Source of the DNA: Candidatus Thioglobus sp. MED-G25
GTDB taxonomy: Bacteria; Pseudomonadota; Gammaproteobacteria; Arenicellales; UBA868
Assembly (NCBI GenBank): GCA_002456995.1
Contig: NTKC01000001.1
Span: 104,564-168,563, forward strand
Direction: 5' to 3'
Length of the DNA: 64,000 nucleotides
Shown: positions 47,005-55,177 of the stretch, in pieces
Layout of the letters: every line of letters begins with the position of its first letter
Numbering within the stretch: position 1 is the stretch's first letter
The notes under the pieces: model-generated
Told to the model about the DNA's origin: nothing
The model's database searches: none
Seen by the model: only the letters and a program-made list of their open reading frames with translations
Program-made: the position numbers and the translations under genes

Positions 47005-48960
47005 ATGGCAGATGTAGAGGCACAGGTTCAAGCATTGACTTTTCGAAAATATGCGGACGGCGAGACGCATGCCTACGACGATTTAAAAGAAAAGATTTTC
47101 ACTGCTGATCATTCCGACAAATGCCCAACCTATGTTCATCGCACCCCCCCGTGCCAAGGCAGTTGCCCGTCGGGAGAAGATGTTCGTGGCTGGTTACAGA
47201 TCGTTCGCGGCATGGAACCCCCGCCCGAAGGTGTCGAATGGCAGGAATATGCGTTTCGCCGTTCAACAGAAGCAAACCCCTTTCCGGCCATGATGGGTCG
47301 GGTGTGCCCAGCACCCTGCGAGGCGGGCTGTAATCGCAACCAAGTTGATGACTTTGTCGGCATCAATGCTGTGGAACAGTTTATCGGTGATACCGCGTTC
47401 CAGCAGCGCTACCGGTTTGAGGAACCCCCGGAACTGTCAGGAAAACGAGTAGCGATTGTAGGGGGTGGGCCCGCAGGCCTTTCCGCGGCTTATCAGTTAC
47501 GACGTCGCGGTCATGCCTCGACGGTGTTTGAGATGCAGGATCAACTGGGTGGTATGTTTCGTTACGGTATTCCAGGGTACCGGACGCCTAGAGACATTCT
47601 GGACCGAGAGATTGAGCGGATACTGGAATTGGACGCCATAGATGTTCAAACAGGGGTTCGAATCGGACGTGATCTAAGTATCGGAGAACTGGAGGCTGAT
47701 TATGATGCGGTTCTGTGGGCTATTGGCTGTCAGACTGGTCGCGATCTGCCAGTGGATGGCTGGAGTGGCGCGGCAAACTGTGTGTCCGGTGTGAGATTTC
47801 TGGAAGCATTCAACACAGGTCGAATGCAGGTGAGCGCTGAACGGGTGGTGTGTATCGGTGGTGGCGACACGTCTGTTGACGTGGTTTCTGTAGCCCGTCG
47901 GCTAGGACGAATAAAGAATTTAAACAGTCAGGACCGCCCAGAGGCCGTCATTGGTGGATATACCGCACACGACTCAGCGATGGCCGCAATGCGACAGGGC
48001 GCGCAGGTCACGTTGACGGCTTTGTTTAACCAGGCGCAGATGACGGCAGCGGCAGAAGAAATTGATGACGCCCTCACTGAGGGGGTGACCATATTGAATG
48101 GCGTAATGCCTGTTGGTCTGATTAAAGGTGCGGATGGCCGTGTGACCGCGGTTCGAATGAGTGAGTGCGTCGTTGACAAGCAAGGCGTTCCACAACCGGT
48201 TGAGAACACGGAATTTGAGATCGAGACTGATCTAGTGGTCTCGGCGATTGGTCAGGGTGGCGACCTGTCGGGTATTGAGGAACTGGGCAATGAGCGATCC
48301 CTGATCGAAGCTGATCAATTTTTTCAGGTTCCCGGGCGTCCAGGCCACTTCGTTGCTGGCGATATTGTTCGCCCCCACTTGCTGACAACCGCAATCGGAC
48401 AAGCGGCTGTTGCTGCTGACAGTATCGATCATTATTTGAAAACCCAGGAACTGGTACGTCGGCCCAAAGTCGATGTCCACCATTTCAGCCTACTCAATAA
48501 ACTCCACGAACAGAAACTCGCTCCGACAGAATACGATCATACCCAGAATTGGGGAACCGACACGGCAGATTATGTGATTCACAACTACGAGGATCGTTCA
48601 GCTCACGAAATAATTCCATCTGATAAACTTTTTCTGGCCCATTTTTTAGAGGAGAATCGCTATCAGCGAGAAGCATCGGTACCCGATGCAGATGCAGTCC
48701 TAAGTCATTTCGAGGAACGACATCGCGGGCTCAGCACAGAGGCGGCTCAAGCCGAATCAGAGCGTTGTATGAGCTGTGGTATGTGCTTTGAGTGCGACAA
48801 CTGTGTCATTTACTGCCCTCAGGATGCTGTATTCCGAGTCAATAAAGATGAGTCAACGACCGGTCGTTATGTGGATACCGATTACGATCGATGTATAGGG
48901 TGTCATATCTGTGCGGATGTGTGCCCTACTGGATACATTGATATGGGCATGGGGAAGTAG
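47005..48960 (+). CDS. dsrL: DsrL, NAD(P)H-linked iron-sulfur flavoprotein
   Basis: 651 residues from ATG 47005, which has GAGGAA in front; the tracked GTG at 46975 adds ten residues. Glutamate-synthase-small-subunit-like fold: CQGSCPSGEDVRGW and CPAPCEAGCNR, FAD site VAIVGGGPAGLSAAYQL, NAD site VVCIGGGDTSVDV. C-terminal ferredoxin CMSCGMCFECDNC and CIGCHICADVCP. Accepts electrons from DsrAB and reduces NAD in oxidizers. Confidence 0.96.
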   Translation: MADVEAQVQALTFRKYADGETHAYDDLKEKIFTADHSDKCPTYVHRTPPCQGSCPSGEDVRGWLQIVRGMEPPPEGVEWQEYAFRRSTEANPFPAMMGRVCPAPCEAGCNRNQVDDFVGINAVEQFIGDTAFQQRYRFEEPPELSGKRVAIVGGGPAGLSAAYQLRRRGHASTVFEMQDQLGGMFRYGIPGYRTPRDILDREIERILELDAIDVQTGVRIGRDLSIGELEADYDAVLWAIGCQTGRDLPVDGWSGAANCVSGVRFLEAFNTGRMQVSAERVVCIGGGDTSVDVVSVARRLGRIKNLNSQDRPEAVIGGYTAHDSAMAAMRQGAQVTLTALFNQAQMTAAAEEIDDALTEGVTILNGVMPVGLIKGADGRVTAVRMSECVVDKQGVPQPVENTEFEIETDLVVSAIGQGGDLSGIEELGNERSLIEADQFFQVPGRPGHFVAGDIVRPHLLTTAIGQAAVAADSIDHYLKTQELVRRPKVDVHHFSLLNKLHEQKLAPTEYDHTQNWGTDTADYVIHNYEDRSAHEIIPSDKLFLAHFLEENRYQREASVPDADAVLSHFEERHRGLSTEAAQAESERCMSCGMCFECDNCVIYCPQDAVFRVNKDESTTGRYVDTDYDRCIGCHICADVCPTGYIDMGMGK

Positions 48961-48990
48961 ACGCTTGCTTGTTTATGAACCAGAAGTCGA

Positions 48991-49362
48991 ATGACTCAGC
49001 GTCTTGCAATAGCGTTACTGATGATTCTCAGCTTTGGCGCCTCGAGTATCGCTGACGTAAACCTACCGTCATATCCAAAAGGGAGGGGTGAGTACTGTGT
49101 GGAACCGACAGATGTCATGCGTCGTGATCACTTTGAGTACTTGATGCACCACCGACAGATTTCGGTGCACTTGGGCGTGCGATCTAAAAGGCATAGCCTG
49201 GTGGGTTGCGTGGACTGTCATGCATCGCAGGCAGACGATGGGACTTATATTTCGGTAAATGAGCCGGGACAATTCTGTCGAAGCTGTCATGTCTATACGG
49301 CAGTCAAGATAGATTGTTTCAGTTGCCATGCTGCAGTCCCTGATGCTGTGGTAAAACAATAA
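48991..49362 (+). CDS. dsrJ: DsrJ, periplasmic triheme cytochrome c
   Basis: 123 residues. Signal peptide or anchor at residues 1-21. Three heme sites: CVDCH, CRSCH and CFSCH. An earlier lone Cys in GEYCVEPTD fits the unusual Cys heme ligand known for DsrJ. Part of the DsrMKJOP complex facing the periplasm. Overlaps dsrO by one base. Confidence 0.96.
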   Translation: MTQRLAIALLMILSFGASSIADVNLPSYPKGRGEYCVEPTDVMRRDHFEYLMHHRQISVHLGVRSKRHSLVGCVDCHASQADDGTYISVNEPGQFCRSCHVYTAVKIDCFSCHAAVPDAVVKQ

Positions 49363-50102
49363 TGACGAATCCAGAAAACAAGCCACGACGTCGTTTCCTC
49401 GGTAGGACGGGTGCCGGCACTGCCCTCCTAGCGCTCGCGCCGGGCGTAAGACTCGTAGATCTGGTGTTGGCAAAAGATGAAGATGAGCCTGCGTCGGACG
49501 AAACTCGTTGGGGGCTTCTGGTTGATGCCAACCGGTGTACCACTGGCTGCCGCGCCTGTGTGTCGGCTTGTGAAGACGAGCACGCATTGGCTAAGACCGG
49601 TAGAAACCGACTGGACCCGCAATGGATCCGTAAGGTTGAATTGGTCGATGAATCTAACGATCGGTCACTATCCATACCGCTGATGTGTCAGCACTGTGAG
49701 GACCCGCCCTGTGTTGAGGTATGTCCCACCGGTGCGTCATTCAAGCGAGCAGATGGCATGGTGCTGGTGGACAAACATACCTGTATTGGTTGCCGTTACT
49801 GCATGATGGCCTGCCCATTCAACGCAAGGTCTTTTGTCCACGAAGAGGTCACTGGACAGAAAAGCTATTCTCCGCGTGGCAAAGGCACGGTTGAGAGTTG
49901 TACCTTATGTGTCCACCGAGTAGATAACGATCGTACACCGGCGTGTGTCGAAAGTTGTGCGGTCGATGGGCATGGCGCACTCGCTTTTGGGGATCTCAAT
50001 GATGCGGAAAGCACTGTGTCAAAAACGGCGCGCTCACAACCCCATCGGGAACTTCGGCCTGATCTTGCGCTGAACACTGGTGTACGCTATCGCGGAGTTT
50101 AG
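49362..50102 (+). CDS. dsrO: DsrO, periplasmic four-cluster ferredoxin subunit
   Basis: 246 residues. Tat signal RRRFLGRTG followed by a hydrophobic stretch. Four cluster motifs include CTTGCRACVSACEDEH, CQHCEDPPCVEVCPTG, CIGCRYCMMACPF and CTLCVHRVDNDRTPACVESC. Electron wire in DsrMKJOP. Confidence 0.96.
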   Translation: MTNPENKPRRRFLGRTGAGTALLALAPGVRLVDLVLAKDEDEPASDETRWGLLVDANRCTTGCRACVSACEDEHALAKTGRNRLDPQWIRKVELVDESNDRSLSIPLMCQHCEDPPCVEVCPTGASFKRADGMVLVDKHTCIGCRYCMMACPFNARSFVHEEVTGQKSYSPRGKGTVESCTLCVHRVDNDRTPACVESCAVDGHGALAFGDLNDAESTVSKTARSQPHRELRPDLALNTGVRYRGV

Positions 50103-50112
50103 AGCCCAGCGT

Positions 50113-51312
50113 ATGGACAAGATTCGGTTTCAGGTTCTTGCAGGCACCCACACCGGCTACCGGCTACTGTTGTGGCTGTTGATTATTCTGATCGGCATCG
50201 GGCTGATTGCAGCACACCACATGGAATCCCAAGGTCATTGGGTGACGGGGATGGACAACCGAGTAGTCTGGGGATTACCTCATGTGTTTGCGATATTTCT
50301 GATCTTGTCGGCTTCAGGCGCGCTTAATACCGCATCAATCAGTTCAGTGTTTGGTGGTTCAGATTACCAACCATTGGCACGGCTATCTGGTCTGTTAGCG
50401 GTTACATTACTAACAGGCGGTCTGGCAGTTCTTGTTTTGGACCTGGGCCGACCGGACCGTCTGGTTGTGGCGATGACGTATTACAACTTCAGTTCGGTGT
50501 TTGCTTGGAATGTGTTCCTATATACCGGATTTGTGTTGGTGGTGCTGATCTATTTGTGGGTGATGATGACGCCGCAAATGCGCGGTTATGTCAGGTCGGT
50601 CGGGATGGTCGCCTTAATTTGGAGACTGATCTTAACCTCCGGGACAGGGGCAATATTCGGATTTCTTGTTGCGCGAGATGCCTATGACACCGCGATCATG
50701 GCGCCCCTTTTTATCCTGATGTCCCTGTCACTGGGGATGGCTGTTTTCTGGGTGTCGACCCTGACGTTGTGTCGCTGGAACGGTTACCTGCTTTCACCTG
50801 AACTGTCAGGAAAACTTCGTCGGCTCTCTGCTCTGTTTATCCTCGGTGTACTGTATCTGGTGGCGTTGCACCATCTGACTAATCTTTATATGGCCCATCA
50901 CCAGGGGATAGAGCGATTCCTGTTGGTTGATGGCGGCGTCTACCCCTGGCTGTTCTGGTTGGGCTTCGTTCTGTGCGGGGGCATTGTTCCCGTCTGGTGG
51001 TTTTTGGACCGTCGTTTCAGTACCCCAGCCTGGACAGTGACCGCCGCGCTGATGGTGATCGTGGGCGGTTTGTGCCATCTTTATGTCACCATTATTGGTG
51101 GGCAGGCCTATCCCTTGCGCCTGGTGTCCGGTTATCGCGTTGACAGTGGGTTTTACGATGGTGAAATTACACACTACCTACCCAGTCTGCCGGAACTGGC
51201 ATTGGGTATTGGCGGGGTGAGCCTAGCCCTGCTGATGATCGTGGTGGCTGTCCGAATTCTGCCATTTCTGCCCACGGTAACCGGGTCACTGCCCGGCTCG
51301 AACCAGGGTTAG
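50113..51312 (+). CDS. dsrP: DsrP, NrfD-like membrane subunit of DsrMKJOP
   Basis: About 399 residues from ATG 50113 (the tracked GTG at 50080 is in dsrO). Around ten membrane segments; NrfD/PsrC-type fold, probably exchanging electrons with quinone. LVLDLGRPDRL is a family-like loop. Confidence 0.94.
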   Translation: MDKIRFQVLAGTHTGYRLLLWLLIILIGIGLIAAHHMESQGHWVTGMDNRVVWGLPHVFAIFLILSASGALNTASISSVFGGSDYQPLARLSGLLAVTLLTGGLAVLVLDLGRPDRLVVAMTYYNFSSVFAWNVFLYTGFVLVVLIYLWVMMTPQMRGYVRSVGMVALIWRLILTSGTGAIFGFLVARDAYDTAIMAPLFILMSLSLGMAVFWVSTLTLCRWNGYLLSPELSGKLRRLSALFILGVLYLVALHHLTNLYMAHHQGIERFLLVDGGVYPWLFWLGFVLCGGIVPVWWFLDRRFSTPAWTVTAALMVIVGGLCHLYVTIIGGQAYPLRLVSGYRVDSGFYDGEITHYLPSLPELALGIGGVSLALLMIVVAVRILPFLPTVTGSLPGSNQG

Positions 51313-51369
51313 CCGCACCCCACTGGATTATCTGCAGAGACCGGAACCAGCAGCGGAGTAGACACAGCA

Positions 51370-52737
51370 GTGAATCGATTTCTGATCTCGGCGGCCCACA
51401 GATCCTCTGGAAAAACTATCGTCAGTGCCGGCCTGGCTACAGCATTGACACGACGCGGCCACAAGGTCTCAACGTTTAAGAAAGGCCCGGACTACATTGA
51501 TCCCATGTGGTTGGGACTTGCCTGTGGGCAGCCGTGCTGGAATCTTGATTTTTTTACGATGGGCCGTGATGAGATCAGAGAATGTTTTGTGCGACAGTCA
51601 GCTGGAGCCGACGTTGTCCTGATCGAAGGTAACAAAGGACTGTTTGATGGACTGGATGTCGAGGGCGGGGACAGTAACGCAGCACTGGCTAAACTTCTGA
51701 ACATTCCTGTAGTTCTGGTGATTGACGTGACGGGGATGACACGGGGCATTGCCCCACTGTTGTCGGGTTATATCGCTTTTGATCCGGAAATCCGAATCGC
51801 CGGCGTTGTGCTTAATCGCGTCGCGGGGCCAAGGCAGGAACACAAACTCCGCGCAGCCATCGATCGTTATACCGATCTGACCGTGTTGGGTGCGATACCC
51901 CGGTCAGAAGAACTGCACATCGAAGAGCGTCACCTCGGTTTAGTCACGAGCGCTGAACACGATCAGGCAGATATCTGGTTGGGTTCTGTGGCGAAGACCG
52001 TTGACGCCGCTGTGGATATTGAGGCATTGCTGGGTCTAACCGATGGGTTTACTGAAGAAATGCTTGTAGAACCGGTTAAGAAAACGCAGACAGTAGATCT
52101 GCGTGTTGCTATTGCCCGGGACAAAGCATTTGGGTTTTATTATCCAGACGATCTGGCAGCATTCAGTCGAGCAGGTGCGGAACTTGTACCTTTTGATACC
52201 TTGAATGATCAACAACTGCCGGATGTAGATGGCCTGTTCATTGGAGGTGGATTTCCCGAGCAATTCATGGATCAATTGTCAGCCAACAAGCGTATGCTTG
52301 AATCAGTCCGCACATTCATTGAGGAGGGTGGTCCAGCCTATGCTGAATGTGGTGGACTGATGTATTTATGCCGATCAATGCGCTTGTCTGATGCGGTTGT
52401 CGAACTGGTGGGTGTTATACCGGCAGATGTAGTCATGGAAGATCGTCCCGTTGGAAGGGGCTACATGGTGTGCACCTCGACAGCTGCACATCCCTGGCCC
52501 AACGTTGCGCGGGCAGCGCCACAATCTTATCGGTTCCACGAATTTCACTATTCCCGATTGATGAATCTGAGTGACTCCAGCGAAACTGTATTTGAGGTCA
52601 ACCGTGGCTATGGCATCGACGGCAAGATAGATGGCTATGTTTGCCATAACCTGCTAGCAACCTACGCTCACCAGCGTCAGGTCTGCGATAACCCCTGGGT
52701 AGATCAATTCGTCGAATTTGTTCGCGGCTGCCAATGA
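51370..52737 (+). CDS. dsrN: DsrN, siroheme amide synthase (CbiA-like)
   Basis: 455 residues. Glutamine-dependent cobyrinate a,c-diamide synthase homologue that amidates siroheme for DsrAB. ATP-binding HRSSGKTIVSAGLATAL; glutaminase Cys in YAECGGLMYL, with His in YRFHEFHYS. Start GTG. 57 bases after dsrP. Confidence 0.95.
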   Translation: MNRFLISAAHRSSGKTIVSAGLATALTRRGHKVSTFKKGPDYIDPMWLGLACGQPCWNLDFFTMGRDEIRECFVRQSAGADVVLIEGNKGLFDGLDVEGGDSNAALAKLLNIPVVLVIDVTGMTRGIAPLLSGYIAFDPEIRIAGVVLNRVAGPRQEHKLRAAIDRYTDLTVLGAIPRSEELHIEERHLGLVTSAEHDQADIWLGSVAKTVDAAVDIEALLGLTDGFTEEMLVEPVKKTQTVDLRVAIARDKAFGFYYPDDLAAFSRAGAELVPFDTLNDQQLPDVDGLFIGGGFPEQFMDQLSANKRMLESVRTFIEEGGPAYAECGGLMYLCRSMRLSDAVVELVGVIPADVVMEDRPVGRGYMVCTSTAAHPWPNVARAAPQSYRFHEFHYSRLMNLSDSSETVFEVNRGYGIDGKIDGYVCHNLLATYAHQRQVCDNPWVDQFVEFVRGCQ

Positions 52738-52748
52738 GGAATTAACTG

Positions 52749-53114
52749 GTGCGTAAAAAGACTGAAAACCCAAGATCGACACAAAAATCGTTCAGAATTA
52801 CTGAGGACGCTGCAGAAGAGATTTTGCAGTCTATGAGCCAAACCAATACCACCACTGGGTCGCTTCGTATTGCTGCAAAACGCAGACCCGATGGATCTAT
52901 AGACTACGCTATGGGTTTTGATGAAGCAGACGATACTGACACCGTGCTGGAGCAATACAGTGTCGAGATGTTGATAGGTGTCACCAGCCTCGATCTTCTG
53001 GCAGGTGCTCTTTTAGATTGTGTTCGGTTGGAAACGAATGGTGCTAAAGAGTTTATATTTCTCAACCCGAATGATCCGCAATTCGTGCCGCCGGACGCAA
53101 ACGTCTGTGAGTAG
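52749..53114 (+). CDS. dsrR: DsrR, IscA-like protein without cluster cysteines
   Basis: 121 residues. The N-terminal ~20 residues are polar, then an A-type carrier fold: FRITEDAAEEILQSM and GVTSLDLLAGALLDCV. The three conserved IscA cysteines are not in place, as known for DsrR, which acts after transcription on dsr expression. dsrS, which follows dsrR in Allochromatium, is not found. Confidence 0.92.
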   Translation: MRKKTENPRSTQKSFRITEDAAEEILQSMSQTNTTTGSLRIAAKRRPDGSIDYAMGFDEADDTDTVLEQYSVEMLIGVTSLDLLAGALLDCVRLETNGAKEFIFLNPNDPQFVPPDANVCE

Positions 53115-53176
53115 CAGTTTTTGAAGGTGGACGCTAAAAGGACTGACCATGTTGGCGACTGAAAATAAGACGAGGT

Positions 53177-54130
53177 TTGTTGCAGAACCCACTCGACCGT
53201 ATACTGAAAGGATCGCAGTCAACTGAGCGTTTTAAAGTTGATGGTACGGTGACCGACCACTGTGCGATTGACGGAGTACTGCTATCCATGAAGGAGCCAC
53301 TCGACAGTATTCGATTGTGGGCGTCCGAGATACGCCAGGGAAATTTTTCTGCACGCCTACCGCAAACATCGAAAACCAAATCCGAAGGTTTGACCGACGA
53401 TATCAATCGGCTCGCAGAGTGGCTGGAATCATTAGCCGAAGACCAAGAGGCTCAGCTCCTCGTTCAGCGGAGTCAACTCGAACAGGAATCCGGTCGAGTA
53501 CTGCGATTTGAAGAGCGCACTCGGCTCGCCAATGAACTGCATGACTCGCTTGCTCAGACACTGGCTGGACTGAAAATGCAGGTGCGAGTTCTGGATGACA
53601 CGCTTCGACAAGATAATGAGGCGGCGATATGGCAGGAAATGGAAAGAATTCAGGCAGCACTGGACGATGCAAATACCGAGCTGCGGGATCTGATCACGCA
53701 TTTTCGCTCACCAATTGAGAGACAGGGAATCATTCCAGCTATAGAAAAATTGGTCTCTCGTTTTCGTCTGCAGATGTCGACCGATGTCGTTCTACAGAAT
53801 GAGTGGCCAGAGTCAGTTTTTGATGGAGAACTTGAATCTCAGGTACTGCGCATTGTGCAGGAATCGCTGCACAATGCGCGAAAACATAGTCAAGCCAATC
53901 TCGTCAGGGTGCTGCTGACTCACGGTGAAGTGCATCGATACCGTGTTGTTGTTGAAGATGATGGCGTTGGGTTTTCTACCGATAATTTGCCCACTGATGG
54001 TTCGGGGCATTTTGGCCTCTCCATTATGCGCGAACGTGCAGAGGCGATCGACGCCGATTTAAGAATTGAAAGTGAAAATAGTGAAGGAACTCAGGTAATA
54101 CTGGAATTCAACGGCCTGGGATGTCATTGA
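53177..54130 (+). CDS. Soluble NarX-type sensor histidine kinase with HAMP domain
   Basis: 317 residues from TTG 53177; ATG at 53288 (280 residues) is an equally possible start. Order: short N-terminus, HAMP-like segment PLDSIRLWASEIRQGNFSARLP to about residue 95, coiled coil, HisKA_3 box RTRLANELHDSLAQTLAGLK with the phosphate-accepting His, then HATPase with HNARKHSQAN and VVVEDDGVGF. No membrane segment or sensor domain is seen. Overlaps the response regulator ORF; 62 bases after dsrR, so regulation of sulfur genes is a reasonable inference. Confidence 0.92.
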   Translation: MLQNPLDRILKGSQSTERFKVDGTVTDHCAIDGVLLSMKEPLDSIRLWASEIRQGNFSARLPQTSKTKSEGLTDDINRLAEWLESLAEDQEAQLLVQRSQLEQESGRVLRFEERTRLANELHDSLAQTLAGLKMQVRVLDDTLRQDNEAAIWQEMERIQAALDDANTELRDLITHFRSPIERQGIIPAIEKLVSRFRLQMSTDVVLQNEWPESVFDGELESQVLRIVQESLHNARKHSQANLVRVLLTHGEVHRYRVVVEDDGVGFSTDNLPTDGSGHFGLSIMRERAEAIDADLRIESENSEGTQVILEFNGLGCH

Positions 54131-54159
54131 ATGGCTTGATCATAGATTATGACGGAACG

Positions 54160-54825
54160 ATGAAAGCATTACTTATCGATGATCATGCGCTGTTCCGAGC
54201 AGGGCTCAGCGGTTTGCTTGAACGTCGTGGAATTGAAGTCGTGGCATCTGTGGGTAGTGGAGAGGAAGGGATTGGCACCCTGGAGACACTCTCGCCAGAT
54301 ATTATTTTGCTGGATTTGCGCATGCCTGAGCAAAGTGGTCTCGATGTGCTTGACGCGTTGCCTACTGAACAATCCGATGTACCAGTCGTGATATTGACGA
54401 CCAGCGCCGATGAGAATGATCTAGCTAACGCGCTTCGAAAGGGTGCTCGCGGTTACCTGATGAAGGATATGGAGCCAGACGAACTGGTGGTCGCTTTACA
54501 GGAGATCAAAGCGGGAAAAACTGTAGTGGCGCCAGGGCTGACTGGTGTGCTGGCAAATCTTGTGAAAAACGACGACCGCCGACCCAGCAAGGACTCAAGT
54601 GGACCATTTTCTGAACTGACTCCCCGGGAACGGGAGATTCTGGGTCATCTCGCAGAAGGTCAGAGCAATAAAGTCATCGCTCGACACCTGGAAATCTCAG
54701 ATGGCACGGTCAAGTTGCACGTTAAGGCGATACTGCGAAAACTGGAAGTACATTCACGCGTTGAGGCCGCTGTGATGGCCGTCGAACATGGCATCCGGCG
54801 CCGTGTTGACCGGCAGCAGAACTGA
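54160..54825 (+). CDS. NarL/FixJ-family response regulator
   Basis: 221 residues from ATG at 54160; the tracked start at 54121 lies in the kinase gene. Receiver domain: acidic IDDHALFRAG, phospho-Asp in IILLDLRMPEQSG, Lys in YLMKDMEP. LuxR-type helix-turn-helix: LTPREREILGHLAEGQSNKVIARHLEISDGTVKLHVKAILRKL. Partner of the adjacent kinase. Targets unknown; the dsr and sox promoters nearby are candidates. Confidence 0.95.
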   Translation: MKALLIDDHALFRAGLSGLLERRGIEVVASVGSGEEGIGTLETLSPDIILLDLRMPEQSGLDVLDALPTEQSDVPVVILTTSADENDLANALRKGARGYLMKDMEPDELVVALQEIKAGKTVVAPGLTGVLANLVKNDDRRPSKDSSGPFSELTPREREILGHLAEGQSNKVIARHLEISDGTVKLHVKAILRKLEVHSRVEAAVMAVEHGIRRRVDRQQN

Positions 54826-54868
54826 TAGTGAGCTGTTGAGGTTTTAATACTCGAGAAACCGCGCGCAG

Positions 54869-55177
54869 CTACAGGTAGGATTGCCGATCAGCACGTCGCC
54901 GGCCCGCACGTTGAATAACAATACCGCGGATGCTTTCTGGGCCGTCTATCTTGAGGTGTGGGTATTTAGGATTGAGGGGTTCGAGGTGCCATTCGCCAGC
55001 TGTGAGACGCAGCTGCCTGAGAATAATCTCACCCTTGTAGTCAGCAATCACATAGCAACCGTCATGTACGGCGCTGCCTGGTTCTGACACCACCACGCAA
55101 CCGTCAGGGAACTCAGGTGCCATGCTGTCGCCGAGCACCTGCAGTGCAAAGGGCTCACTGCCGGCACAATTGCTCAT
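54869..55177 (-). CDS. S24/LexA-fold protein, probably not proteolytic
   Basis: 102 residues, only the C-terminal S24 fold with no DNA-binding domain. The nucleophile motif GDSMAPEFPDG is present. Where LexA-type enzymes have the catalytic Lys (VKRL), this has ILRQL, so the Lys seems replaced by Arg. It overlaps ptsI by 4 bases and is read with it. Role unknown. Confidence 0.8.
   Translation of the reverse strand: MSNCAGSEPFALQVLGDSMAPEFPDGCVVVSEPGSAVHDGCYVIADYKGEIILRQLRLTAGEWHLEPLNPKYPHLKIDGPESIRGIVIQRAGRRRADRQSYL

Noticed and set aside
53149-53226. 25-codon ORF between dsrR and the histidine kinase
   Set aside because: Too short, no conserved content, and it overlaps the kinase reading frame.
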